A DNA stretch of 64,000 nucleotides from Flavobacterium zepuense. Lineage in GTDB: Bacteria > Bacteroidota > Bacteroidia > Flavobacteriales > Flavobacteriaceae. The first letter of the stretch is position 1, and each line of letters starts with the position of its first letter. The notes below the pieces were generated by a model that was given only the letters and a program-made list of their open reading frames with translations, ran no database searches and was not told where the DNA came from. Of this stretch, positions 45,974 to 55,340 are shown one piece after another. The stretch covers positions 434,001-498,000 of the forward strand of contig NZ_VJVZ01000001.1 of NCBI RefSeq assembly GCF_007097145.1, in the 5' to 3' direction. The position numbers and the translations under genes are program-made.

Positions 45974-48103
45974 TTACTTTTTAATTCCTTCCAAATCTAA
46001 TAAAAAACTATATTCTTTGGCAACTTCCTTAAGCGCTTCAAAGCGCCCGGATGCGCCTCCGTGGCCAGCTTCCATGTTGGTATCCAGATACAACTGGTTA
46101 TTTCCTGTTTTTAAAACACGAAGTTTTGCAACCCACTTGGCAGGTTCCCAATATTGCACCTGAGAGTCATGCAAACCTGTAGTTACAAGCATATTTGGGT
46201 AGGTTTGGGCAGTTACATTGTCATACGGCGAGTACGATTTCATGTAATCGTAGTATTCTTTGTCATTAGGGTTGCCCCATTCATCATACTCTCCTGTGGT
46301 AAGCGGTATACTATCATCCAGCATTGTAGTAACCACATCTACAAACGGTACCTGGGCAATAACCCCGTGGTACAATTGCGGAGCCATGTTTACAACAGCA
46401 CCCATTAACAACCCTCCTGCCGATCCGCCCTCGGCATATAAATGCTCCGGCGAAGTATATTTTTGGTCGATTACATATTTAGAGCAGTCAACAAAATCTG
46501 TAAAGGTATTCTTTTTGGTAAGCAGCTTGCCGGTTTCGTACCAGTCGCGGCCCAGGTCTTCCCCACCCCTTATATGGGCGATGGCAAAGATAAAACCACG
46601 ATCGAGCAGGCTAAGCCTTATAGAAGAGAAATACGGATCCATAGAGGCTCCGTATGAGCCGTAGGCATACAACAGGAATGGATTATTGCCATTTTTGGTA
46701 ATACCCTTGCGGTACACCATAGAAATTGGCACTTTAACGCCATCTGCCACGGTAGCCCAAATGCGCTCTTCTACATAATTATTTTTATCGAATTTACCGC
46801 CAAGTACTTCCTGCTCTTTAAGCACGATCTTCTCTTTGGTTTTCATATTAAAGTCGATAACACTTGACGGAACCGCTAACGACTGGTAGCTGTAGCGTAA
46901 AATATCGGTATCAAAGTCAGGGTTGGTGCTTGTAGCAGCCGTGTAGGTTTCAATTTCAAAAGGCAGGTAGTACTCCTCCCCTTTCCACGGGCGAATGCGA
47001 ATGGTGTTAAGCCCATTGCTGCGCTCGCTGATTACAAGGTAGTTTTTAAAAATGTCTATATCCTCTAAAAGCACATCTTTACGGTGGGCAATAAGGTCGG
47101 TCCAGTTTTCTTTGCCCGTAGCCTTTTCAGGCGTGGTCATAAGTTTAAAGTTGGTAGCCTTATCCTTATTGGTAACAATGTACCACTTGTCGCCGTAATG
47201 GGCAATATCATATTCCAGCCCACGTGTACGTTTCTGGAAAATGGTAAACTCGCCATCGGGCTTTTTAGCATCCAGTATCCTGAATTCAGATGTAAGCGTA
47301 CTGCTTGACCCTATAACAAGATATTTTTTAGATTTCTCTTTGTATATAAAGGTATTGTAAGTAGCGTCTTTTTCATGAAAGATAAGCGCGTCATCTTTAA
47401 CATCGGCGCCAAGCTTGTGCTTGTAAATTTTATCTGATCGTAACGTTACGGCATCTTTACGAGTGTAAAAAAGTGTTTTATTATCGCCGGCCCAGGTAGA
47501 GCCGCCTGTAGTATTTTCTATTTTAAATGGAAGCACCTCGTTAGTTTCAAGGTTTTTAACCTGGATGGTGTACTGCCTGCGCGATACGGTATCAATACCA
47601 AAGGCTGCCCATTTATTATCTTCGCTAATATTAAGGCCGCCAAGCTGAAAGTAACTGTGTCCCTCGGCCATTTGATTACAATCAAACAAAATTTCTTCTT
47701 TAGCGGTAAGCTTGCCTTTTTTACGGGCATATATAGGATAATCTTTTCCTTTTTCATAGCGGGTTATATAAAAATAACCGTTGTAAAAGTAAGGTACAGA
47801 TGCATCGTCTTCCTTAATCCTCGCCTTCATTTCCGTGTAAAGGTCGTCGCGAAATTGCTTTGTATGTGCGGTAGATTGTTTGTAATAATCGTTTTCCTTG
47901 TTAAGATAGTCTATAACTTCGGGGTTTTCCCTTTCGTTTAGCCAGTAATAATTATCAGTACGTATATCGCCGTGCTTTTCAAGCTTTTTAGGCTTTACTG
48001 CTGCTACGGGCGGTTTAAGGGTCTCAGTCATTAGTTTTTTGCTTGTTTGGGCATTGCCTGCAAAAATAACACAAACACAACTTAAAAGTAAGTGTTTTTT
48101 CAT
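45974..48103 (-). CDS. S9-family prolyl oligopeptidase (protease II-like)
   Basis: A 709-residue serine peptidase. The ATG at 48103 is chosen; the longer frame to 48325 runs through the opposite ybaB gene and its extra 74 residues look non-coding. The N-terminal MKKHLLLSCVCVIFAGNAQ is a signal peptide with a Cys, so it may be exported or a lipoprotein. A seven-bladed beta-propeller covers about residues 80-430. The hydrolase domain has the Ser561 elbow GGSAGG, the Asp in DSQVQYW and the His in GHGGASGR. It likely cleaves short peptides after basic residues or proline; specificity is not readable. Confidence 0.9.
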   Translation of the reverse strand: MKKHLLLSCVCVIFAGNAQTSKKLMTETLKPPVAAVKPKKLEKHGDIRTDNYYWLNERENPEVIDYLNKENDYYKQSTAHTKQFRDDLYTEMKARIKEDDASVPYFYNGYFYITRYEKGKDYPIYARKKGKLTAKEEILFDCNQMAEGHSYFQLGGLNISEDNKWAAFGIDTVSRRQYTIQVKNLETNEVLPFKIENTTGGSTWAGDNKTLFYTRKDAVTLRSDKIYKHKLGADVKDDALIFHEKDATYNTFIYKEKSKKYLVIGSSSTLTSEFRILDAKKPDGEFTIFQKRTRGLEYDIAHYGDKWYIVTNKDKATNFKLMTTPEKATGKENWTDLIAHRKDVLLEDIDIFKNYLVISERSNGLNTIRIRPWKGEEYYLPFEIETYTAATSTNPDFDTDILRYSYQSLAVPSSVIDFNMKTKEKIVLKEQEVLGGKFDKNNYVEERIWATVADGVKVPISMVYRKGITKNGNNPFLLYAYGSYGASMDPYFSSIRLSLLDRGFIFAIAHIRGGEDLGRDWYETGKLLTKKNTFTDFVDCSKYVIDQKYTSPEHLYAEGGSAGGLLMGAVVNMAPQLYHGVIAQVPFVDVVTTMLDDSIPLTTGEYDEWGNPNDKEYYDYMKSYSPYDNVTAQTYPNMLVTTGLHDSQVQYWEPAKWVAKLRVLKTGNNQLYLDTNMEAGHGGASGRFEALKEVAKEYSFLLDLEGIKK

Positions 48104-48114
48104 TCTTTTATGAA

Positions 48115-48146
48115 TTGGAATATAACCCTGCAATTTAATACATTTG
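48115..48146 (+). promoter_or_regulatory. Candidate promoter of ybaB
   Basis: TTG at 48115-48117, a 21-base spacer and TACATTTG at 48139-48146, agreeing with TTTG/TAnnTTTG. The ybaB ATG is 30 bases further on. It lies in the short gap shared with the divergent S9 peptidase gene. Confidence 0.5.
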
Positions 48147-48176
48147 TATTTATAAACACTATAATAAAATATAATT

Positions 48177-48500
48177 ATGTTTGGAGATATCATGGGAATG
48201 ATGGGTAAAATTAAAGAAACCCAACAAAAGATTGAAGATACCAAAAAAAGGCTCGATACGGTTTTGGTAGATGAGCAAAGCAGCGATGGACTTTTAAAAG
48301 TAACCCTAACCGCTAACAGGGCCATAAAATCTGTTACAATAGATGACTCCCTTTTAGAAGATAAAGAACAACTGGAAGACTACCTGGTATTGGTTTTAAA
48401 CAAAGCCATAGAAAAAGCCACGGCCGTTAACGAAGCCGAGCTGGCCGCTGTTGCTAAAGACGGCATGCCGAATATACCGGGAATGGACGGATTGTTTTAG
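48177..48500 (+). CDS. ybaB: YbaB/EbfC nucleoid-associated protein
   Basis: A 107-residue dimeric DNA-binding protein. It starts [19 protein letters not shown], has a long N-terminal helix, the central beta-sheet ([19 protein letters not shown]) and a second helix with [20 protein letters not shown], ending in a Met/Gly-rich tail ([12 protein letters not shown]). Length and layout fit the family. It is usually near recR or dnaX; those are not in this window. A 15-base word GAAAGTTTATAAAGT sits immediately after its stop and again after the carboxylase gene at 57 kb. Confidence 0.88.
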   Translation: MFGDIMGMMGKIKETQQKIEDTKKRLDTVLVDEQSSDGLLKVTLTANRAIKSVTIDDSLLEDKEQLEDYLVLVLNKAIEKATAVNEAELAAVAKDGMPNIPGMDGLF

Positions 48501-48503
48501 TCG

Positions 48504-48600
48504 GAAAGTTTATAAAGTCGCAAGTCATAAGTCTAAGGATTTCCTTTAATACTTTATGACCTGTGACTTTTGACCTTTTGACCTTATGACTTTCGACTAA
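48504..48600. repeat. Palindromic word repeat between ybaB and the threonine aldolase gene
   Basis: Words such as gaaagtttataaagtcgcaag on the left are mirrored by actttatgac/gaccttatgactttcgac on the right, with gacctt and gactttt repeated. It fills the entire convergent junction. No simple GC-rich stem with T-tract is present. Confidence 0.55.
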
Positions 48601-48603
48601 ATA

Positions 48604-49626
48604 TTAAACCATTTTAGAGAAAGCCTCCAGCACGTACTGGTGCATTACCTCTTTATAGTCTAAATGAGTAACAATACGCAGTTTGCCTTTACCTAAAGAG
48701 CTTATAAAAATACTTTTTTGTTTTAGTTTTTCAACAAAAGCGGCTTCGTTATATTGCGGCTTAAGAGAGAATATCAGTATGTTGGTTTCTACAGGTTCAA
48801 CCGTATCTACATAAGGTTGTTGCTGTAATATAGCAGCTAATTCTTTGGCACGGCGATGGTCTTCTTCTAACCGGCCTACGTTATTTTGCAGGGCGTAAAG
48901 TCCGGCTGCGGCAAGATAACCTGCCTGGCGCATACCGCCACCCAGCATTTTACGTACGCGCAATGCCCTTTTAATAGTGCCATGGCTACCAAGCAGCACA
49001 GATCCTACCGGTGCACCTAAACCTTTGCTTAAACAAACCGAAATAGTATCAAACAACTGCCCAAACTGTGTAGGGTGCTGTTTTTTAGCAACAAGGGCAT
49101 TCCATAAACGGGCACCGTCAAGATGGTATTTAAGGTTATTTTGGTTGCAGACTTCCTTAATATCATGCAATGTTTGTAATTCGTAACAGGCGCCACCACC
49201 TTTGTTGGTAGTATTTTCTATACAAACCAGGCTGCTTAGCGGGCTATGGTAAAAATCCGGCGGATTGATAGCTTCGGTTACCTGTGCAGCGGTCATCATA
49301 CCGCGGTTACCATCTACCAGTTTACACGATGCGCCACTATTGAATGCAGCCCCACCGCCCTCATAATTATATACATGCGCCCATTTATCGCAAATAAGCT
49401 CCTCGCCCGGCTGGGTATGCAGTTTAATGGCGGTTTGGTTTGCCATGGTGCCGCTGGGAAAGAAAAGGGCCTCTTCCATCCCGAATAAATTTGCCACTGT
49501 TTCCTCCAGCTCTATTACTGTAGGGTCTTGTTTATATACATCGTCGCCTACTTTCGCCCTGAACATTTGCTGAAGCATTTCGTGCGATGGCCTTGTTACC
49601 GTATCACTAACTAAATTAATTTCCAT
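48604..49626 (-). CDS. Low-specificity threonine aldolase family enzyme
   Basis: A 340-residue PLP-dependent fold-type I enzyme that cleaves threonine, allo-threonine or related beta-hydroxy amino acids to glycine and an aldehyde. Family features are INLVSDTVTRPSHEML, ALFFPSGTMANQTAIK, NTTNKGGGACY, LDGARLWNA, and the PLP Lys in SVCLSKGLGAPVGSVL. Length is typical. The start codon is 54 bp from that of prfB, which is transcribed divergently. Glycine could feed the gcvT pathway, but there is no physical linkage. Confidence 0.9.
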   Translation of the reverse strand: MEINLVSDTVTRPSHEMLQQMFRAKVGDDVYKQDPTVIELEETVANLFGMEEALFFPSGTMANQTAIKLHTQPGEELICDKWAHVYNYEGGGAAFNSGASCKLVDGNRGMMTAAQVTEAINPPDFYHSPLSSLVCIENTTNKGGGACYELQTLHDIKEVCNQNNLKYHLDGARLWNALVAKKQHPTQFGQLFDTISVCLSKGLGAPVGSVLLGSHGTIKRALRVRKMLGGGMRQAGYLAAAGLYALQNNVGRLEEDHRRAKELAAILQQQPYVDTVEPVETNILIFSLKPQYNEAAFVEKLKQKSIFISSLGKGKLRIVTHLDYKEVMHQYVLEAFSKMV

Positions 49627-49680
49627 ATTATTAAAAAGATAGCCTATTTTTGCGTAAGCTAATACAAAACTACATTATTT

Positions 49681-50779
49681 ATGACAAATACCGAACAAAT
49701 AAAAGGTATTATGGAGCGCCTTGGTGCGCTGAGGAGGTATCTTTGACATTGACAGGAAGTTAATTGAAATTGCCAACGAAGAAGAAAAAACTTTCGCGCC
49801 CGATTTTTGGAACAATGCCAAAGAGGCCGAAATTTTAGTGAAGGCACTTCGCAGCCAGAAAAAATGGGTAGACGACTACAATAAGGGCAATACCATGGCC
49901 GAAGAGCTGCAGGTATTGTACGAGTTTTATAAAGAAGGCGATGCTACCGAAGAGGAGCTTAACGAACAGCTTAAGCTTACACTTGCGCATATTGAGAACC
50001 TGGAATTCAGGAATATGCTTAGCGACGAGGGCGACAGCCTTAGCGCTGTAGTGCAAATTACTGCCGGTGCCGGTGGTACTGAGAGTTGCGACTGGGCTGC
50101 AATGCTTATGCGTATGTATATGATGTGGGGCGAAAAAGAAGGCTACAAGATTAAGGAGCTTAACTTTCAGGCCGGTGAGGTTGCAGGTATTAAAACTGTT
50201 ACCCTTGAGTTTGAGGGCGATTACAGCTTTGGCTACCTTAAAGGTGAGAACGGTGTGCACCGCTTGGTGCGTATTTCACCGTTTGACAGTAATGGTAAGC
50301 GCCATACATCATTCGCATCGGTATACGTATACCCACTTGCCGACGATACCATTGAGATAGACATTAGCCCGACTGATATTTCGTGGGAAACCATGCGAAG
50401 CAGCGGAGCCGGTGGACAAAACGTTAATAAGGTAGAAACCGCCGTAAGGCTTCGCCACCACCCTACCGGGATTATTATCGAAAATTCCGAAACGCGCTCG
50501 CAGCTTGATAACAAACTAAAGGCCATGCAGTTGCTTAAATCGCAGCTATATGAAATTGAGCTTAAGAAACGCCAGGCAATGCGTGATGAAATTGAGGCCA
50601 ACAAGATGAAAATTGAGTGGGGTTCGCAGATTCGCAACTACGTTATGCACCCGTACAAACTGGTTAAAGACGTGCGCACACAGCACGAAACCAGCGATGT
50701 AGACGGTGTTATGAATGGTGAGATAGATGAGTTTTTAAAAGCGTATCTTATGATGATGGGTCAAAGAACGGAAGAATAG
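49681..50779 (+). CDS. prfB: Peptide chain release factor 2, expressed by programmed +1 frameshift
   Basis: Recognises UGA and UAA and releases the finished peptide. Reading frame 0 starts at ATG 49681 and meets UGA at codon 22 (49744-49746). A +1 shift at the CTT codon then joins it to the frame that ends at 50779, for a 365-residue protein. SPF, the UGA-recognition tripeptide, is at residues 199-201 ([15 protein letters not shown]) and GGQ at 244-246 ([11 protein letters not shown]). The first 21 residues ([21 protein letters not shown]) match the family start. An internal ATG at 49838 would give a truncated product and is not the real start. A hairpin terminator follows at 50809-50844. A TATTTTTG word at 49645-49652 is a possible -7 element. 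Confidence 0.97.
49732..49747 (+). promoter_or_regulatory. prfB programmed frameshift site
   Basis: AGGAGG-TAT-CTT-TGA-C. The AGGAGG stimulator, three-base spacer, slippery CTT and UGA-C context match the E. coli site (AGGGGG-TAT-CTT-TGA-C) almost exactly. Low RF2 lets ribosomes slip from CUU to UUU and read on, an autoregulatory loop. Confidence 0.95.
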
Positions 50780-50808
50780 ATTTTAAAGTTTTTAGATTTA
50801 CATATATC

Positions 50809-50844
50809 AAAATCCCGTGAGTAACTTCTTACTTACGGGATTTT
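50809..50844 (+). terminator. Rho-independent terminator of prfB
   Basis: 16-bp stem with one mismatch (aaaatcccgtgagtaa/ttacttacgggatttt), a 4-base loop (cttc) and a T-tract in the right arm. Confidence 0.8.
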
Positions 50845-51013
50845 AATTTACCATAAACTGCATAGCGGCATTATTATTGCAAGCATCGATTACAAAATCA
50901 TGTAACTTCTGTTATAATATTGTACTGGATGTGCTTGATTTAGGATTTTTTTTGTAATTTCGAAGCTATCGGATTTTTGTAAAAATTAATCGTAAAATTC
51001 CTTACCAAAGCAT

Positions 51014-52252
51014 ATGAGTACCAGAAGACCCTATTCAATACCTGATAATGAAGCCCTTAGACTTGAAAAACTTAGGGACTACCAAATATTGGATACACAT
51101 TCTGAAGACACATTTGATAAGATCGCGCTTCTTGCTGCACAAATATTTAACACTCCCAGCGCCTTTATAAATTTTGTAGATGCCGACAGGGTATTCATCA
51201 AATCAAGCATTGGGTATGAAGAGCCTATTAATGAGGTACCACGTGAGGATAGCCTTTGCTCAAGGGCTATTTTAAAAGACAGCGCCAGTATTTTTAATGA
51301 TACACACCATTATCCTGAATTATTAGAAAATCCACACGTTGCAGCTGACGGTGGTATACGATTTTACGCATCGGCACCGTTAAAAACACCTGAGGGCTTT
51401 ATTATGGGTACCATTTGTGTGGTTGATTATGTACCGCGCGATGCTACCGATGCACAACTTACCATGCTTAAAACGCTTTCCAGTATCATAATAGATAAAC
51501 TGGAAAACAGGCTGCGCTACCGTAAATCGATAGAATCTCAGGTTAACCTGATGAACATTGCCCTACACGAAATTAAAAATCCGCTGGCATCAATAAAATT
51601 GGCCAACGAAATAATAATAAAAAGCCCTGTAAACTCGGTAGAACGTATGACCGAGAATATAAAATCGGCAGTTACCAGGATACAGGCCAAGTTGTCTGAT
51701 TTATTAAAACAATCAGAGCTTGAAGAAAAAGATATGATGCTTAACGTTGAGGAAGTAGACCTTAACGAGATGTTTGCCCGACTGCTTTATAATTTTGAAC
51801 TTTTGGCACAACGTAAAGACCAAACCATTGAATTTTACTGTGATGAAGACTTACCGGTGCTCGAAGCCGACAGGACTAAAATATCTGATGTGCTGCACAA
51901 TCTGTTAAGTAACGCCATTAAATACTCTTATCCCGGTACTGTTATTAAGCTTTCTGCCCGCGAGGCCGGTAATTATGTACACATAGAAGTTAAAGATGAA
52001 GGCCAGGGCCTTAACTTTAGCGATATGCAAAAGCTATTTACCAAGTTTGCCAAACTAAGTTCCAAGCCTACAGGCAAAGAAACAAGCAACGGTTTAGGCC
52101 TTTCCATAACCAAATCGTTCATAGAGCTGCATAACGGTAACATTTATGCCATGAGCCCAGGTAAAGACAAGGGAACTACCTTTATAGTCTCTATTCCGTT
52201 TAAACATAAAAAGACAGAAGAATTAGAAGAGGTGTCAGAATATAACTCCTAA
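51014..52252 (+). CDS. GAF-domain sensor histidine kinase
   Basis: A cytoplasmic 412-residue kinase with no membrane segment. Residues about 20-165 form a GAF domain (DTHSEDTFDKIALLAAQIF, DSLCSRAI, FYASAPLKTPEGFIMGTICVVD). The phosphoaccepting His185 lies in NIALHEIKNPLASIKL. The catalytic ATPase domain shows the N box VLHNLLSNAIKY, G1 DEGQGLNF and G2 NGLGLSITKSFIELHNG. The signal is probably an intracellular small molecule or redox state bound by GAF. No response regulator gene is next to it. Confidence 0.92.
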   Translation: MSTRRPYSIPDNEALRLEKLRDYQILDTHSEDTFDKIALLAAQIFNTPSAFINFVDADRVFIKSSIGYEEPINEVPREDSLCSRAILKDSASIFNDTHHYPELLENPHVAADGGIRFYASAPLKTPEGFIMGTICVVDYVPRDATDAQLTMLKTLSSIIIDKLENRLRYRKSIESQVNLMNIALHEIKNPLASIKLANEIIIKSPVNSVERMTENIKSAVTRIQAKLSDLLKQSELEEKDMMLNVEEVDLNEMFARLLYNFELLAQRKDQTIEFYCDEDLPVLEADRTKISDVLHNLLSNAIKYSYPGTVIKLSAREAGNYVHIEVKDEGQGLNFSDMQKLFTKFAKLSSKPTGKETSNGLGLSITKSFIELHNGNIYAMSPGKDKGTTFIVSIPFKHKKTEELEEVSEYNS

Positions 52253-52344
52253 GTTTAAACTTCTAAAACGAAACTGAAATTCTAAGCATACTGAGCCCAA
52301 AAAAATTTCACTTTTGGACTTTGGCTTTCGCGTTTTTTGACCGT
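52253..52344. repeat. Degenerate phrase-repeat junction between kinase and phospholipase genes
   Basis: The convergent junction carries a copy of the dispersed phrase ATTTCACTTTTGGACTTTGG (52305-52324), which is also found in three variants at 26.0-26.2 kb. No clean terminator stem is seen. Confidence 0.45.
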
Positions 52345-53256
52345 TTAATTCCACTCCACAAGCGACACTCCTAACCCAACAGTTGTTTGCCGGTTATTAT
52401 AGTCGATAAGTGTCTCGCCATAGCCGTGCGTAATTTGAAGGTATCCTTTAAGGTTACCAAACAACTGGTACGACCATGAAGCCTCTGCATATCCGCTAAA
52501 ATGATCGTTAAAGGCAAAGTTGGTACTACCCGTAAACGATATCACACTTTTACCCATCGTATAGATAACCGTAGCATCGCCATAGCCAATACGCTGCACG
52601 ATGTCGGGGTTATCATCATCGTCATCGGGTATGCGTATCCAGGGCCTTAAGTATACCTGCCAGTTGTCCCTTTCAAAACCGGCGTGGAAGATAATACGGT
52701 TCCAGCTTCGGGATAGCGGCATGTCGCGCCCGTTAGACTGGTGGTTAAAGCTAACTCCCGCCATACGGTTCTTAAAGCCGAACATATTTACATTGGTATG
52801 AAAGTTAAGAATAACCTCCGGCTCATAATTGGTTTCCCTAAAAGGGCGTGAAAGGCTTTGATTATACACCTGCCAGTGCGATTTTTGAGTGTACGCAACC
52901 CAAAGGTCGCCGTACCGGCCAAAAATAGTCTGCAATACTTTAACCTTAAAGCTGATCTGGAATTTAGCCTCCAGATGGTTAAAGTCAGATGGTTCGTCAA
53001 CCGTATAATCATCGCTTGGGTTACCGCTGTAAGGGCTGTCATTAGGCTGGCTGCTCCATCTAAAGGGCAGTATATAAATGGGCTTGTAAGGCGTAATAAC
53101 AAACGTACCTGCCGATGTTAACGTATCAAGCTCCCAGCGCTGGCTCATAGATTTTGGCCTGCTGTTATTAAATAAAGAGCTAACCTGCGCTGTAGCAGTT
53201 GCCATTGTTGCAAATAATATAAATATTCCTGTAAACCTCTTTGTAAATAGCAACAT
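52345..53256 (-). CDS. pldA: Outer-membrane phospholipase A
   Basis: An outer-membrane 12-strand barrel enzyme of 303 residues with a signal peptide (FATMATATAQ). The catalytic triad of OMPLA is intact: His172 and Ser174 in SFNHQSNGR, and Asn186 in SRSWNRIIF, spaced 12 residues after Ser as in E. coli. The pattern ends with a C-terminal strand (VGLGVSLVEWN), although the last residue is Asn, not the usual aromatic. It hydrolyses phospholipids in the outer leaflet, activated by dimerisation and calcium. Expressed alone. Confidence 0.93.
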   Translation of the reverse strand: MLLFTKRFTGIFILFATMATATAQVSSLFNNSRPKSMSQRWELDTLTSAGTFVITPYKPIYILPFRWSSQPNDSPYSGNPSDDYTVDEPSDFNHLEAKFQISFKVKVLQTIFGRYGDLWVAYTQKSHWQVYNQSLSRPFRETNYEPEVILNFHTNVNMFGFKNRMAGVSFNHQSNGRDMPLSRSWNRIIFHAGFERDNWQVYLRPWIRIPDDDDDNPDIVQRIGYGDATVIYTMGKSVISFTGSTNFAFNDHFSGYAEASWSYQLFGNLKGYLQITHGYGETLIDYNNRQTTVGLGVSLVEWN

Positions 53257-53307
53257 GGGCTGTAAGTGTTATACTACCAAAGGTACTACATACAATTACC
53301 AAAAAAA

Positions 53308-53333
53308 TATAGCCGTTTGTTAAAACGGCTATA
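53308..53333 (-). terminator. Rho-independent terminator of the phosphate transporter operon
   Basis: An 11-bp perfect stem tatagccgttt/aaacggctata with loop gtta; on the minus strand it is followed by a run of seven T. It lies 64 bases past the PiT stop. Confidence 0.85.
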
Positions 53334-53396
53334 AAGTTTTATCAAAAAGGTGCTTAGTTTCTGAGCTTCTAAGGGTCTCAGAACCTAAGTAACTCG

Positions 53397-54674
53397 TTAC
53401 AAGAATAAGCTTAAAATATAATATACTATGGCCGCAAGCAGTGCCGATACCGGTATTGTAAGTATCCATGCCCAAACAAGGCTTACGGTAACACCCCAAC
53501 GCACCGCAGATACACGTTTGGTAAGGCCCACACCAATAATAGATCCTGTAATGGTATGCGTAGTACTTACCGGTATTTTTAAGTGCTCTGTAAAATATAG
53601 TGTAAGGGCTCCGGCAGTTTCGGCAGCAACACCTTCAAAAGATGTTACTTTGGTAATTTTAGATCCCATTGTTTTTACAATTTTCCAACCACCACTTAAT
53701 GTACCCATAGCAATTGCAGAGTAACATGCAAGCGGTATCCATGCAGGCATTTTACCTTCCACGTCATCTTTAGGCAATACCACATCTAACCAGTCAGGTA
53801 AACTTTCCTGTGCCACGCCCGATGTATGTATGTAAACCGCAACCGCAGCAGCAATAATACCCATTACTTTCTGCGAGTCGTTACCACCGTGGCCAAGGCT
53901 AAACGATGCCGACGATAATAACTGCATCCTTTTAAGCCATGATTCGGCTTTACTATGCGTAAGCCTGCTGAATAAAAGGCAAAAAGTACTTATAGATAAT
54001 ATTATAAAAGCAACTAAAAGCCATTTAATATTATGAGGCTCAAAAGCAACGCTCCAAAAATGCGATTCAAAACGAGGTTTAGAAATTTCATCGTAGCCCT
54101 TCATTTCAAAATATACAAACACAATGGTAGCAAGCATCAACGCCCCTGTAAATATTTTAGGCCCTATACTCTTTTTAGAAGAGTTTAAAAGCCAGATAGA
54201 TATAAGATATGATACTATAGCCCCTAATAATGGCGCTAAAACAATAAAGGCAATAATAATAAGAACACCAGATGGCATCCCTCCGTCTTTACCTGGGTTG
54301 TACCATGATACTACATCAAAACCGGCATGGGCAATAGCCGCTCCTGCAAAACCGCCTATAAGCGTATGCGATGAGCTGGATGGTATCCCCAGCCACCATG
54401 TAAGGAGGTTCCAGCAAATTGCAGCAATAACCCCGGCAAGAATAACCACAAGGTTAATATCCATCGTGTGGGCGGTTTTTGCCACCGTATCGGCAACGCC
54501 AAAACCAAAAACCCAATAGGCAAGAAAATTAAAGAAAGCTGCCCAAAGCACCGCCTGAAATGGCGTAAGCACCTTTGTGGCAACAACAGTTGCTATAGCA
54601 TTGGCGGCATCGTGAAAACCGTTTATGTAATCAAATATTAATGCTAAAACAATAATTATTATAAGTAGTGTCAT
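53397..54674 (-). CDS. Inorganic phosphate transporter, PiT family
   Basis: An inner-membrane Pi symporter of 425 residues with about 10-11 hydrophobic segments. The duplicated signature is present in both halves: NGFHDAANAIATVVAT near residue 20 and GHGGNDSQKVMGIIAAA in the middle, which bind Pi and the driving ion. A central cytoplasmic loop separates the halves. It is preceded by a DUF47 gene 21 bp upstream, a common accessory arrangement, and followed by a terminator. Confidence 0.93.
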   Translation of the reverse strand: MTLLIIIIVLALIFDYINGFHDAANAIATVVATKVLTPFQAVLWAAFFNFLAYWVFGFGVADTVAKTAHTMDINLVVILAGVIAAICWNLLTWWLGIPSSSSHTLIGGFAGAAIAHAGFDVVSWYNPGKDGGMPSGVLIIIAFIVLAPLLGAIVSYLISIWLLNSSKKSIGPKIFTGALMLATIVFVYFEMKGYDEISKPRFESHFWSVAFEPHNIKWLLVAFIILSISTFCLLFSRLTHSKAESWLKRMQLLSSASFSLGHGGNDSQKVMGIIAAAVAVYIHTSGVAQESLPDWLDVVLPKDDVEGKMPAWIPLACYSAIAMGTLSGGWKIVKTMGSKITKVTSFEGVAAETAGALTLYFTEHLKIPVSTTHTITGSIIGVGLTKRVSAVRWGVTVSLVWAWILTIPVSALLAAIVYYILSLFL

Positions 54675-54695
54675 AATATACTTTAAGAAGTTTGT

Positions 54696-55340
54696 TTATG
54701 AATGTTTTACTACGATAGACTCTAACACATTCGCAACACCCTTACATTTATCTGAAGCCGATTCCAGCGCAGATAATACTTCTTTGTATTTGATTATATT
54801 TTTTGCATCAGTTTCGTTTTCAAAGATATCGGCAACGGCCTTATCAAAAACGTTATCTGATTTATTTTCAAGTTTGTGTATCCTTACACACGCATCGGCA
54901 ATGCCTTTAAGGTTTTTCATATCTTTAAGATCTCCTACAGCTACGTTTATCAACTGGCAGCTTTCTAAAGTGATCTCGGTCATCTTCCTGATAGATTTTG
55001 TAATCTTCTCTACCTGGTACAGCCTCATACGGTTGGCTGCGCCATAAAGGTAATCGGCCACGTTATCTATCGCAGATATTAGTGCGTGTATATCTTCACG
55101 GTCAAACGGGGTAATAAAGTTCCTGCTCAACTCCAGGTTTGTAGTATGTGCAATCTCCTCTATTATAGCTTCTAACTCTTCAATTTTCCTGTAATACGGC
55201 TCCCTCTCGGCTTTAGGGGCATTTACTGCTTCGTGTAAAGTTTCGGCAAGTAATACAAGATTTATGGTTGCCTGCTCGAATAAAGGGAAGAATTTCTTAT
55301 CTTTTGGTACAAGAAACTGAAAGATGCTGTTTATAGACAT
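54696..55340 (-). CDS. DUF47-family phosphate-transport accessory protein
   Basis: A 214-residue cytoplasmic helical protein of the PhoU-like DUF47 family. Typical stretches are FLVPKDKKFFPLFEQA, ELSRNFITPFDREDIHALISAIDNVAD (core PFDREDIHALI), and IHKLENKSDNVFDKAVADIF. The E/DxxxD metal-binding helices are visible. It probably modulates the neighbouring PiT transporter, whose start follows 21 bp downstream; the two form an operon. Confidence 0.9.
   Translation of the reverse strand: MSINSIFQFLVPKDKKFFPLFEQATINLVLLAETLHEAVNAPKAEREPYYRKIEELEAIIEEIAHTTNLELSRNFITPFDREDIHALISAIDNVADYLYGAANRMRLYQVEKITKSIRKMTEITLESCQLINVAVGDLKDMKNLKGIADACVRIHKLENKSDNVFDKAVADIFENETDAKNIIKYKEVLSALESASDKCKGVANVLESIVVKHS

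Noticed and set aside
46260..46664. 134-codon open frame on the plus strand
   Set aside because: It lies fully antisense to the S9 peptidase and has shadow composition (Ser/Pro-rich, low Ala/Asp).
48104..48325. N-terminal extension of the S9 peptidase
   Set aside because: It runs antisense through ybaB and hides the signal peptide that begins at 48103.
49744..49746. In-frame TGA in prfB as a sequencing error or pseudogene
   Set aside because: The full AGGAGG-TAT-CTT-TGA-C signature is the known programmed frameshift of RF2 genes.
49838..50779. prfB as a shorter gene starting at the internal ATG
   Set aside because: Codons upstream of it continue the RF2 domain 1 in frame back to the canonical frameshift site and the ATG at 49681.
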